Shown: positions 31,001-31,910 of the stretch, one piece after another
Numbering within the stretch: the stretch's first letter is position 1
Layout: each line of letters starts with the position of its first letter
NCBI GenBank assembly: GCA_965202675.1
Contig: OZ241842.1
Span: forward strand, 1,674,001 to 1,738,000
Source: CATQHD01 sp965202675
GTDB lineage: Bacteria; Actinomycetota; Acidimicrobiia; Spongiisociales; Spongiisociaceae
DNA: 64,000 bases
Direction: 5' to 3'
Notes under the pieces: model-generated
What the model saw: the letters and a program-made list of their open reading frames with translations, nothing else
Told to the model about the DNA's origin: nothing
The model's database searches: none
Position numbers and translations under genes: made by a program

Positions 31001-31082
31001 GAACCACAGGGGAAAGCGAAGCCGCCAGAACGAACGCCAGCGCAACATTCGTCAGCCGGGACAGGAGGTTTCTAGGTCTCAC
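1..31082 (-). CDS. Giant secreted Calx-beta / leucine-rich-repeat / SLH surface protein, 3' end outside window
   Basis: At least 10,360 codons, roughly 1 MDa at 100 Da per residue, with no stop seen at any point I read in this frame. GTG at 31082-31080 follows an in-frame TGA and has AGGTGA six bases upstream. Residues 1 to about 36 are a signal peptide: basic start RPRNLLSR, hydrophobic VALAFVLAASL, likely cleavage after AEA. Then come about 60 Calx-beta-type repeats of 110-130 residues (pattern V-EG--- VTVTA --- GTDY --- TIPAG --- DD--EG-ET --- TI-DDD). Four capped LRR blocks sit near residues 1430-1760, 2125-2880, 3760-4290 and 4520-4750. A Pro/Gly/Ser linker near residue 10,000 leads to SLH repeats. 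Frame was checked near 30.9, 28, 25, 22, 19, 15, 12, 9, 6, 2.8 and 0.6 kb. Calx-beta repeats often bind calcium and SLH domains anchor proteins to the wall, so a giant adhesin is the inferred role. Target unknown. Confidence 0.9.
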   Translation of the reverse strand, partial: MRPRNLLSRLTNVALAFVLAASLSPVVPRLPAEAQSGGITLRLVDSSQASLEEPSDANAVHTIEIEAELPGGVPVGSLSLRVYPGGGALSSLPAVTGGVGNDYTVSQGSIALDGTEAAGAKKTGSLQVTLNADTAVEGPEVFRISAAHSDSSYSGPITSLLVTVLDDDNNVTLAASPDEVEEDGAAETITVTASLHHAEQSPVTVNLDVGAGSGATEGTHFETVDDSALSITIPQGDTSGRASFSLAPIDDFTNEAADRTVSISGSAAGLGDGSVAGATVTIDDDEDDVSGDPSRIDLSLDKASVDEDAGAVQVTVTAAFPPGERRASATPVSVSVGLSDDTAVSGTDYTAPSGITITIPAYHYRASGVFSITPAANTASAPDKTLTVAGANSDPGLTVSDAVLTIADNDTSVSLSLDKAEAAEEGGAQTITVTASWPQGYTRTTAADITVGLEGESGVFTAVEPFTVTIPANLRSGSAEFTFTPVDNSAPEGPRRITVRGTTPGLDVYPAYLAVIDDDNLITLTASPAEAAEGDAPATVLVTAALPAGADAPVRDLKVRVGALSGSAAAGADAEAAGADYKTVADFDIEIEAGSRSGSASFTLTVFDDSEAEAGEQISLGVLSVSLRDQDQGDPNDPTGTGTVEADTFTAVANYRSAPAAVSIIDNDAAPTPDPLPASLVLTVSPARVPENTAAAMTASVSLPAGADPITSDTVVTVSLSADGTDDGGSAEAGDFTPVSADVTIAASADAPFTSASAPAAKEFTLTTAADPDADDETIKVSGAAAGFTIAASYITIEDDDAVPDPDAPAINLRADVLRVGEADGTTSVTVTAEYADGAARTAPTTVEVELAGYAGYAVPPGDYAAVNKFNITIPANGTKGSGSFDLAVVDDALIEGDERVRIIGREIAAPPGPAVGAVPPQTDSGLTGFAVNAADVIIVDNDNVLALTLSQTTLAEGAGAVVLNYTAGLPAGVTPPAEETALEVSLSGGTASAPADFTPAAITEVTLPANTRTVNGSLRLTLVDDDLPEGDETIVAAVSAPGLTAAAQTVVITDDDNRIELSVDPHRVSENRRTTEIKVTAAVSEARETPMQIPVSVTADTAGSADFAASPDAFTITIPAGAARGSAAFDLTVTDDRVAEGNEKLTVAAADYFVVSSPAYTYTRTGVVSVSRPGQPAVTIVDDDAEDIVLSLNRLAVSEDGGPTGVTVTAALRESVSRLRTDVAVALSTAGSTAAAGRDYTLADADGGAGPFTLTIPAGMRRASIELTLTPVDDRSREGTESVVFSGSAPTFNVVAAPLTIYDDDSAVALTADPQTVEEGAGRVAVTITAALPAGETAPAGGLIVDLRAAGGAGAGRAEEGAGKDFTASRPDPFRITIPAGGRSGTASFDLVVNDDALSEGAESVSITGTAAYRTVAPTAVTIAGNDSAASALAAGRCSDGTWVADSTSALVSDCEELVAVRNHWLANPDNAGLAAGHPLRSWGAGLVSAWPGVTVAVSSRTSAERVTGLTLSGGIAGTLPAELADLAELTALDLGGNRLSGSIPSGLTGLSALTSLDLGGNRLSGSVPSLTGLSALTSLDLGGNRLSGSIPSGLTGLSALTSLDLGGNRLSGSIPSGLAGLSALTSLDLGGNRLSGSVPSLTGLSALTSLDLGGNRLGGRLSAVTGLTGLTALTALDVSNNLLTGTIPSGLGGLTALTALDVSGNLLTGTIPSGLGSLSSLAEFGFCGNGLTGTLPSGLGPGVVAPGYTSGDVSVCRRGIDLRVSPAGVPEGSSREVTVTAEWVGYGGEGQPDLPAGAAAVTVSVAAGTAQAADFTAVDDFTAAIPAGRRSGSASASITAADDAGFEGPETLSLSGTSAGRLVFGADLTILDGDSRIVLSVNPTAVTEGAGETDVTVTAALTGFGGAGQPALPASAVSVPVSVAAGTAGPGDFGAVEDFAVTIPAGMTSGEGVFKLTAAADGVSDPDETLLVLSPSGAASLPTGPAAVSRAVVTITDDGASKAILLAVDRTRVSEGGSGQTVAVTASFPAGQGTELSATTIGLNLVDGTASAAAGDYTALTGNVSLTISAGQTTASADVLITVPQDDDAEADQTVILRAVSVPSGFTAAPAEFTITIGDDDSGIAALDPADCSNGAFADQTNTGLISDCRALVDIRNHFTNNAANRGLPADDPDTADVDETHVLRAWGQPRFAPWLSAVFASRQADSMFQSRDIRVWPGVTLEEVGGVLRVTGLDLHNQGLAGLVPVHALNVRCTNADHSPPTCADNRGNRSDFDHRATRGHPVLPSADPAPNRIVGTVPARIGGLTELTRLDLGGNRLTGTVPASAMSAGLEVLDLSGNDLSLGALDVTALTGLTELRAGGNSLSAWPTGIPTGIQVLDLGGAGLSGPPPAALSSMTGLTHLDLSGNGFTGPPPAALSSMTGLTHLDLSGNGFTGAAPAGWSALTGLSHLDLSGNGFTGGLPAGWSALTGLSHLDLSGNGFTGGLPMGWSALTGLSHLDLSGNRLAGSLPARWSRLTGLAYLNLSDNGLSGVVPHLWSRMTGLQQLRMGRNRLSGSFPAWVAALSGLTILDLGGNRLTGLVPARLGARGLVELDLSDNLLRGGVPAALGGSTGLTLLDLGGNRLTGSIPAGLTDSQGGPLTGLDDLAALEVLDLGGNLLTGSIPAALGSLAELRTLDVGGNRLMGAVPAALGGLSELEKLILGDNRLTGGLPALAGLTNLTRLDAGGNPDLYPAGAVTGLADWPSAVDKVAYLDLGGTGMTSAFPAGLEALSDLTHLDLSGNRLTGSIPAALGTLARLRTLLVSDNRLIGSIPQALGNLAAGRGGSLTRFGFCGNGITGPLPALLRSGVELVGFPSGAAVDYRRVQACARGVVLSASPPLVAEDAGRTTVTVTASRPYGLSDEETKVFFTLEGGTAPGRAEFGALADFSFWPKHWVGFQPPPPSGRVRLTTDAGAPLPEGSPADVTVTASFASGATSDGDTVVRLQIGASDDTASEDDYAAAAAGGSGLEVTIPANTNSAAVTLRITPFSDGEHEGLETFTIAGQTDDCSDGEREGDCSVGAAEVGITDTRTVIGLVIPVGERSASAAVWFTLYDDDEVEPVETVSVVGSAGSLPAVPAEIGIEDDDGAATRVEWTLTPTSAEESAGDIGVEISASLSGGGFRLVDTPVTFSVGADEDTAAAGADYQVMADITVTIPARQTEASAAFSLTGTDDGLDEPAETLTVTAAAPAGLTVDVPARTITLTDADNTPQRLVLTADVDPDTDGVQTSLAEGAGDRRVKVTAAFPEGAGLSTDRTVMSVAIGGQATLRSTAARGSDFNAAETIEITIPPGRRSGRAYFTLSVLDDTVTEEGRETVSLVGRITEGTVLPIGNTAITITDNDQGIALTVSPDSAREGGAPSIGVTAAYEAGVTPPSTPTTVTVTVGAAGDTAARSPADDPSTTEVDESDSGDYTAAQNLTITIPADTRSASKQVALSVRDDRDTEDAETITFNGAATGYVVIPTSFTIEANDPVPTEIVLSILARPSITNSVLEPSRAGGTRVQVRASFFPSHAVTLPTDTDVEVRFGAAPGDTATPNVDYIPSTMAMTIPAGETGAVLYYSLSVIPDELTEEAETLTLSGRSPGFRVNPVQVEILDSVSPSLRFYVTPSRVEEEASDHTKTITVTAVTSPGYVSTAEERFSVEVKSPPVNDAKSTGPTPDYTATTPQPIVLAAGSSTATTTFDLTIKQDSFNEDEEYISVVIFNQRFPLQKAILPIIISGNDQRLARLDPNNCSDGTFVNDPSNNTTLVADCRVLVGIRNRWMGNSANSGLPADHPMRNWSGLITSWTGVTIGTGRVTGLEVIPTGLDVKDRIIGSLPSALSDLTGLTSLDLSGNRLSGPIPSSIGSLTNLEHLDLSVNELSGSIPSSIGSLTNLEHLELCVNDLRGSIPSSIGSLTNLEHLELCLNELSGSIPSSIGSLTNLEHLELRSNELSGSIPSSIGSLTNLEHLDLQSNELSGSIPSSIGSLTSLTRLDLGGNRLSGSIPSEMGSMTSLESLGLGINRLSGSIPSSIGSLTSLTRLDLGGNRLSGSIPSSIGSLTGLYILNLGGNRLSGSIPSVVGSLTGLRNLDLSWNELSGSIPSGIGSLTILEYLDLSNNQLSGPIPLEISYLTNLYHLSLANNDLTGAIMPGLGYISRLDQLDLSGNRLSGAIPVSLGRLSRLRWLSLDDNKLTGTIPIVIGNLANQESLVRFGFCGNSLVGNLPQGLLNHKVLLEDAPYNGGFVNPPFYPRFRPVSDCRRGVELSITTGNSIAENSPSPPTVTVTASLVGFGGPSQPPLPTDETKVTVWTTDGTAAAPGDYTVPDDLIITIPAGEISASGSFTLTLNNNSIAEPDETVQILGSSALWAVAGTAVTITDDDRASSTTVNLAVNPSRVPEGSTTKVTVTASLPDAAAVRSAATTVSLSLANGTAEAGTDFTNVTGQSVTIPAGTRTGSVSFSLTTVQNSTPEADKSFTVTGTSTSFTVNPVAVTIVNNDKLLPLDPSICDNGPVVSDIHPYLIVDCKALVTLRNHWTSELANAALPADHPLHSWNGSTYIGNWAGVRIATPDPVSLILRVTRLDLSTTVEARRISGTFPLLVGEGLRYLSRLDLSGNRLDEVNWFTLRRLSSLDLSGNLLTGNLSDQLGNVTRFNRFGVLKFLDISNNRLHGPMPSGRFFPSLNDFRFCGNALTGPFPSNLRSSVADRSGYTSGNVETCARRLSPTLTVSPSTVSEGDTRSLTVTAELAAGSTAPAGGLELFVHTKPGTASSDDFTPSNVLVTIPQGERRGAARSNLTVTDDAVNEGAETISIDLAEGTPRYIYYITTPATVTISPSDQTAAAEVIMILETTDKGEADEDVSHQITLRISIPDDRSAFTEDKEVHLVAGGEAEDTATSSTDYTVSNLGDNVGKVVLPAGQRSITETFTLNVKADSLAEGDETFTIKTNRVGTSSVSADSITYTIPDDDAVVALTVDTDGGTVGAQSTVAERVAAHPVTVAASLPSGVTTQRQLTIPLTVSAGTAGSSDFTAAAPGSVTIASGSSSSTVSAAFNLTAAVDSDNLEPAETVIVSGSLSGFAVDAAAITIEPYNKIASIDLSVEKENQNGGRPRITLGPLRSDNDRAVSEAVSIPVSARIQVSGGRTEQWTGTISTGDSSGTASHTFDARPSGQTTPVFDDQVVNTAPRYVEVTRGAGGTAGWVLKTARVAIGDDEWARRPTGIELTADRYYISENAGTAMIKITASFVNDGGNPAGLDVDVDVPVEIRSGKAIAGTDYRVVDADGRLVSSSFTITIPSGQISASASIYLAITEDFVVEGSILDILSRRIAVRLDRSGRRITLDDKGRIEGLWVRAVGTPTLNGFKFRDAIEPIKIFIVDGKRIILSLSQTSLTEGATDTDITVTASLPDGAPAQEQDLVVSRVRLVDGTAVLGSDYTVVTLPAASMTIPAGQRSVTTRFRVRVVDDILVEGSETISLTGDAPPGYALTESTLTININDEAGEVAPTGVRLSLSSDQFSESGSPQMLTVTARLGDWTAAPTTHTYTNSQNTDVTIPCPHDEFGVARCSYTAYGATVQVTKEPVFTPSNKAFPDATTVTAPLLEASGTISYSGPVEFDAATVRAALLEAATRQGLVQAVSGVDFVAPPPIKVVIPAGRTSGVASVSLEVPDDGLSEPAETIKLDGTVAGLTIFDVPVLIPAHETRPSVTLSARPESVSEADGTVSLVVTAAFDDVIGAGGQTEPADALTTDTRVVVAVGGEQGDTAVKGTDFTPVQNIVLTIPAGGRSASTVFKLPLIDDGLHEGTETLTIKGSDPLVGSDPGYTPLVITNGSLTIADNDSFTDLELSLRRTEVKEGVNYRIWVTVDLVGAVPTRDTAVSVSVTGADVTVCRADANAGRINCPSQAGKALDSTVSLGDPPVTFATADYQPVSDFNVVIPAGQTRGLGYFDLRVSGDRLVEETEKVVVSAALGDMTDTRELAIVDDSQAAEALWLRFDPYLGQPTEGAGLRSYRVWAAPQSPQGYLTSPSTVTVSVEGGTASGADYTASFSGGDNEFVVPAGLDNSRPSDYVTLSLAVASDAFAEGSESLVISGSASGGQTVIGGTIQLNDASPVGQRLPNRIDLSLDRLEVDEGDGTVELRVTARMSCPPGQGSCLTLDEARTVNLCTRGAFYGHSWCFSPDEARAIDLSSGSPAAVLGDDFTFEPASITIPAGSHTGTAGLRLTVLEDRIVEGTETMNVTGEAYGYEMNTLTLLISDNEPPAVGEVDLRFSPATVGEGAGAVPLVLTAGLTAGFARDADLEVTAFIGGGSAAAGVDYELLEQREFTFTIPAGRSGASVKVGELALVDDAVSEGLETFEAVGLAEGFSVNSAVLEIFDDDPAAVTLSVDRDRVLEGRRGAGSGAAVPVAVTAALTAGADGGTVVRDRDSVVRVSIGAPDDTAARGADYTLSGLGADGYLTITIPAGEASASAAFRLLAVDDDVADETDWTAVEQPDGTWKVEVSRTESLSVTGAAEGLEVSGAEVAIWDLSDRMPVSLDFTVSPRKVVEGGADHKARITVTASLGAPPPAAAPLAVCLRYGPPDARFGIRPCVEFEKVFGEMPQPHVVLGRDLAVPVVLSADTDSEGAAKTGWAEAGLDYGAPIQVSPEAPEGRQGAVVVIPAGQLSGSAVFDLPVKGDNLSESAVYGRSSVEWLRVGSNLEGWTAAPAVLEIIDDDPPPAVRLELDKQSAGEGAGQLSVAVTARLVRPDGSEGAVPSDTVFDVVVANDASDIEEARLADTGSANRWHDFRPAADPRSVVDDEAVTTPGGWVSLTASAPPLAEGSEVDVTLGVRLARGAPSGGVTVRVSVGAAGDSASAGDYELVSTTGADSAVSGGSFDVQIPPGAIGKSVVLRLRITDDAEFEGAETLTISGVARNCPSSGSCSVGTTQLVIARSDQPPAYRKTVTIPAGSASASAVFALTIIDDILDEGEGEDVLFMAQPRPEGLLPLPKPAPSARLRIIDDDAPPDTVILTVVDAGGSGSDRVSENAGANLGLDVSLGFPTGSAARLVDTVFTLSAADGSAGGDDYSLVFLDPDGSGPLTAGQVVIPAGETAVAARLGPAVADDPSTSGVDEARPASASFSLTDDASVEGEETFVIKGSAPGFTVGSDTVTIVDSEPDAIVLKIGSTEFSTAMELAEPSGPLTLKVKAEFPASVADGDLPSSATVITLGGSDGKLRETARGTPQGGTRVDTAVSTSRPASPADYSVQSAVSDTRNTPLTLTIPADTRSAEGTIRVSIADDYQVEGVENLQIVGTAAGRKVSPAVIHITDNDTVLPVFDLSVSPILAAEQPDRNKKGQDHTTRVTVTARTGGLARMGVDTVIELSLESLEAGPADYRPIAEDDLRLTVPAGAASGAASFDLVVIDDNIAEGITAAFDAIQLSGSAASPITGDPITVTAAGMLSRIVVVDNDIVSRNITLSAVSPTEALREGTGLTPVTVEAAFPAGSPVRPVDTVIRVAPVDVGVSGQAGPGDYNFASGATVTIPAGELSGRASFDLTLLDDRLSEPDEAITLSGEATGAYSLPAPSDPTKKFAVGRAVLTLTDNDIAPSVAMLTAAPAPAAGASGQTGRAAPVYTGIVREGDPITEFTVTATFGPGAARSAPTVIPLALGGRQARTIPLTTPGGQTITGPDGQPAVITIPGDTAQKGAGSGKDFQIVDDEGDPVAGGMNLIIPAGRTTGSASFRLQIHDDSLVEPGLEMLTVYSTAAPREGANPELAVMPAVIRIADNDRSPTEIDLILLDSNDQPLTSLDETAGNATVKVKASFPGTVTLGTAVVVNASVSDGTAEGKGVDYTAPDPNRVTLTIPAGSTESAAVAFGALAVENDNAYEGNETISIEGEVSGVTAVTWTVNPAVLTIVDDDLSAGLTVDADGAIEGNQTSVGEAGGTVEVTAALSLLGGAAPPGGISATLSLTETTDDDKADMGTGPGDDFVLVDAAGAELSSVDLTIPSGQSTASAILRLKLTDDRTVEPDETLAVSVSSAQFIIGSATLTILDDDVDLTVDDSSVNEGETDSITVTATVGKAAPAGGHTVAVSIADSADSSAYTAAAADYTASPAAFDVNITAGQKSGTASFDLQGADDTATEDTETVGATGALSGFQVDPAVVSIVDQDAGIEVSVSPAKVVEQTGAPQTITVTAGFAGADASTRSSATSVTITISGGTATIGSGNDFVTDKTGNSFTISIPAGSARRTGTFALTARADGEDEGADGETVTVSASATVDGSARTASTTLSILDAGVELSFEDSEGAALTGLAEEGGSEQVTVKASLLTGITAPAGGAVVSVNVIGGTATIDGNSDWAAGEDFRVTYPVRPSGTLTGYSLGIPISAGQSSGTAVITVALNNDDVAEGAETILAQGAEVALGSGVTLPAADSSLNIVDDDSVISLGFGSTAADEDDGNAGDAMVTASFAATSSVISNAVEVTLSFSDGTATAAGNIDYTAPTSGNEITVTIPALSTASSAVALTNLTIADDDRAEGTETITVGGAAAGFTVGNASLSVEDNDLGVTLIVDTDSVIGGAQTALAEDETPAVKVSARFTTATASELASPTTVSVNAAEASTVSAQGGGVDFRAAAADAEITIPARSLSGSAVDLTGLALIDDDIAEGEETFAVSGTLSGGAAGGEVAPAALRIVDDDAEITLSVAGTAEEADGNAGDATVTASFDASSSVLTSATEVTLSFAAGTAAGGGTDFTAPGSGSEITVSIPAGSTSSPAAALTGLTVVDDTRAEPSETVTVDGSAPAGLGPVASAALSIADDDSRVVLSVGSSTVAEGGGGGSGVSVSAGFPSTTTASDISSDTVVTLSVADGTATSADYSYSPGTANTVTIPANATGSSASGSLTGLTVTDDRRVEGAEALSVGGSSSLGAATAASLTVNDNDTHIAVTASPGTVVERAGAHTMTVAARFVDDSGAAAAASDLGSVTAVTVSAAAGETDGAAAASSCPPGTGEDFCTDQPGNSFSISIAAGSVSNTGTFDLTALADNVAEGTEKVKVSASAMVDGSSRTAAAEVKIVDAGVELSFADSGGNALTALMENSGSTQVTVTASLPSGTTAPAGGAVAGVRVAGGTAVLDSNGSWAAGEDFRVSYPADPAPSDGYPLGISISGGGSSGSAVITVEVNDDDAAEGSTAETIALSGGSVTVAGGGTLPVVDATLGITDNDAAPTSIGITLQTTAGADLSSVGEGGGTTTVQVEAKFGGSKSLPSDVVVPLGVGKSGDTAASGTDYQAVVSPPSVTIPAYSLAGTARFDLVIDSSHNDALVEGPESLTVVGDPSDTLTAFTVGEDSLTINDDETAPTSIVLTLLDSSDAALSEATEGTSTAVTVKAAYAGGAVLAAARTVSISVGVADDPGTPAPDGDSAVSGTDYAAVTSFNITIPAGQNSHTGSFTLDTDGTYDDNIAEGDESLRVAGALAGYTINPASLTIEDDDSAPTEATLRLVTTAAAPADITSVNENTTTTVRVQAAWSGTNSGNTLPGPTKITLSAAGGAGAVLGAAGDFTLTLPDPFEVTIPAGSSSGTVDFTLITRDDGLAGEPNTEAVAVSGTPPAGSGITVGSDSITITDRDTAPTSIDLTVDTDPDTMGVQTTVSEAAGTARLTIGAAIPAAQDRLAAAIPVTVTVTTHYTGAGGTAVTATGTVTIPAAARSGSAQIAVNVRNDNVAGEGAGTWTIAGVSAGRTVSGASDVSITDDDAAPTEIELVLSPSSLLENIGADAQTITVKARYRGSTVPTSSTAVTLTVGASDDTASSGDDYSSLTVADPLEATIPAKAAESNEVTFTLVVLDDTAIEPDEVIAVTGAASGYTVQAAELAILDDDAVPQTPSAAALSVSNATVAESSGAAAVTVRLTGAAAAPFTVRASTRNGSAVAGRDYQTLNRTLNFTGTDGEARTVRITILDDSTPEPTETFRVVLSDLSDSSVTLSSGGGVITITDTDTAPPAPSGPSTPSGPSGGGAPPPSQPAPPDPITPPYKGRFSDDDGSVHEPSIERIAAEGIAMGCAADRFCPGDPVGRAQMAAFLYRAVVGRSAAGGASAVPVLPEGVALSDVAADAWYRTFAVWAVSAGVMSAPGGVFDGDGVVDRVDMALMLTAAFGYLGVADEVEGLFSDVAGLPDAAVRAVEALRRAGVTLGCASDPLRYCPDAAVSRAAMASFIVRALDAAPSYMGRFSDDEGSVHEASIERIAAEGIAMGCAADRFCPDDPVGRAQMAAFLYRAVVGRSPSAAPVLPEGVVLSDVAGDAWYRTFAVWAVSAGVMSAPGGVFDGDGVVDRVDMALMLTAAFGYLGVADEVEGLFSDVAGLPD
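1001..1105 (-). other. Pro/Gly/Ser-rich spacer between the last Calx-beta repeat and the SLH anchor
   Basis: Reads TITDTDTAPPAPSGPSTPSG and continues as a Ser/Gly/Pro run up to PPDPITPPYKGRF, where the first SLH motif begins. It has no predicted fold and looks like a flexible wall-spanning spacer, which is common just before SLH anchors. Confidence 0.8.
16840..17530 (-). repeat. LRR block 4 of the giant protein (capped leucine-rich repeats)
   Basis: Starts after a Calx-beta end with a Cys-containing N-cap (DCKALVTLRNHW, NWAGVRI). It has about five or six degenerate repeats such as LSRLDLSGNRLDEVNW and LKFLDISNNRLHGPMP. It ends in a Cys-containing C-cap (FRFCGNALTGPFP, then ETCARRL), after which Calx-beta repeats resume. 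It is the most divergent and shortest of the four blocks and is AT-richer than the rest of the gene. Confidence 0.85.
18210..19800 (-). repeat. LRR block 3 of the giant protein, with near-identical 72-bp DNA repeats
   Basis: N-cap CRVLVGIRNRWMGN and SWTGVTIG, then about 17-18 plant-type 24-residue repeats (LTNLEHLELRSNELSGSIPS is typical), then a C-cap with RFGFCGNSLVG and DCRRGVEL. Between about 18,690 and 19,440 the 72-bp units are almost identical at DNA level, so they expanded recently. This stretch is clearly AT-richer than the flanking Calx-beta DNA although the frame is continuous. Confidence 0.9.
22440..24710 (-). repeat. LRR block 2 of the giant protein (largest leucine-rich-repeat module)
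   Basis: Begins CRALVDIRNHFTNNAANRGL, a Cys-containing N-cap, and runs through more than 20 repeats such as LTGLSHLDLSGNGFTGGLP and LEVLDLGGNLLTGSIP. It closes with RFGFCGNGLTGPLP and a second Cys (VQACARGV). Three to four units at about 23,570-23,780 and two at 23,770-23,910 are nearly identical at DNA level. This block is GC-rich, unlike block 3, so the same fold exists here in two base compositions. Confidence 0.9.
25800..26790 (-). repeat. LRR block 1 of the giant protein
   Basis: N-cap with CEELVAVRNHW and a WPGVTV-type segment, then about ten repeats (LTSLDLGGNRLSGSVPSLTG and LTALDVSNNLLTGTIPS types), then FGFCGNGLTGTLP and a CRRGIDL C-cap. Several 72-bp units around 26,150-26,470 are near-identical, again suggesting unit-level duplication. 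Flanked on both sides by Calx-beta repeats. Confidence 0.88.
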
Positions 31083-31088
31083 AATGCG

Positions 31089-31094
31089 TCACCT
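31089..31094 (-). promoter_or_regulatory. Ribosome binding site of the giant surface-protein gene
   Basis: AGGTGA on the minus strand, six bases before the GTG at 31082. It sets the start, because the only upstream codons in frame lead back to a TGA within three codons and the signal peptide follows directly. Confidence 0.8.
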
Positions 31095-31274
31095 GGTGTG
31101 CTTCCCACCGAGCCGGCCGGCAGGTTTGGCATCGAGTTGAGTTGAGTGGTTTCGGCGGAAAAGGCGGGGTGTGGGAAGGGTTGGGCGGCTGGTCCGGGGA
31201 AAAGGCGGCGCCGGAGGCGGCCTGCGCGGTTGACGACGCGCCCGGGGATGCGGTAGACAGGTAGAGGGAGGTTC

Positions 31275-31716
31275 GGATGGTTGTCCCCGAGCGGGCGCGG
31301 ATAGGCAGCCGGGAGGCGCCCCGGCGCAAGCAACTGTTGGAACGCTCCGCCCGATGAGCACGGGCGGCAGAGCGCTGCGACCGCCGACGGAACGGCAAAG
31401 GCATCCCTATCCGTGCATCCTCCGAACCCCCTGTTCAAGCCTTTACCCCCCCCCCCGGGGAACCCCCGGCAAGAACGCGAAAAACGCCGCCCCCACGCCC
31501 CGCTTCGCGGGCCCGGCCCCCACCGCCACCACCTGGATTCCGGACGCGCCCGGTCAGTACCCGGCAGGGTCGCGTTTCGGAAGATGATCCCTGTCTCGGC
31601 CTGCGCCGGCGGCGGACCGGAGGTGCTTGCGGCTTCTTCATTATCCGGCATCGGTGCGACATAGTCAATACCTTTGTGGGGGATCCGACGGGATTTTTTT
31701 GTCATTCCGTGGTTTG
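31275..31716 (-). repeat. Dispersed intergenic repeat, copy A
   Basis: Minus-oriented copy of a family also found at 33187, 35743 and 45021. In order along the element: GGAATGACAAAAAAATC, a promoter-like pair, CACCTCC (here 31625-31619), a CGGTC...-type hairpin, GGGATCATCTTCCGAA, GGTACTGACC, the very stable mini-hairpin core GCGAAGC inside GGGCCCGCGAAGCGGGG, a GTTTTTCGCGTTCTTG stretch, CTTGA-CAGGGG, then a tail with GGATAGGGATGCCTTTGCCG. The last roughly 60 bases match copy C only loosely. No convincing reading frame is shared between copies. It fills most of the gap between the giant gene and the 76-residue-repeat gene. The rest of that gap (31083-31274) shows nothing I recognise. Confidence 0.8.
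31640..31668 (-). promoter_or_regulatory. Promoter-like pair in dispersed repeat copy A
   Basis: TTGACT (31668-31663), a 17-bp spacer, then GATAAT (31645-31640), reading on the minus strand. It points toward the giant gene and lies about 560 bp upstream of its GTG, so it could drive that gene, a small RNA, or both. Confidence 0.6.
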
Positions 31717-31848
31717 TGTCGGGTGTTCGGCCTTCGAGTGAGATGTGGGGGCGTTGGTGATTATATATGAGGCTTCGCCGCCGCCGCGATGTACAACACC
31801 GCCGGGCGCCCGGCGGCCGGTGGGGTCAACCCCTGTGAGCAGCCATTG

Positions 31849-31884
31849 AACAAAAGGAGCGCCCGCAGTTCCCGCGGGCGCTCC
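31849..31884 (-). terminator. Rho-independent terminator downstream of the 76-residue-repeat gene
   Basis: Perfect 11-bp stem at 31856-31866 with 31874-31884 (GGAGCGCCCGC and GCGGGCGCTCC) around a 7-base loop. On the minus strand it is followed by TTTTGTT. It lies 27 bp past the stop of the gene at 31911. Confidence 0.85.
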
Positions 31885-31910
31885 TCCGGGGGGAGGGAGG
31901 TGTGCAGGTC

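Noticed and set aside
31079..31705. Open frames inside the dispersed repeat copies (also around 33,237-33,896, 35,387-36,015 and 35,865-36,569)
   Set aside because: The frames differ between copies, lack ribosome sites and are broken by indels, so the repeats do not encode a shared protein.
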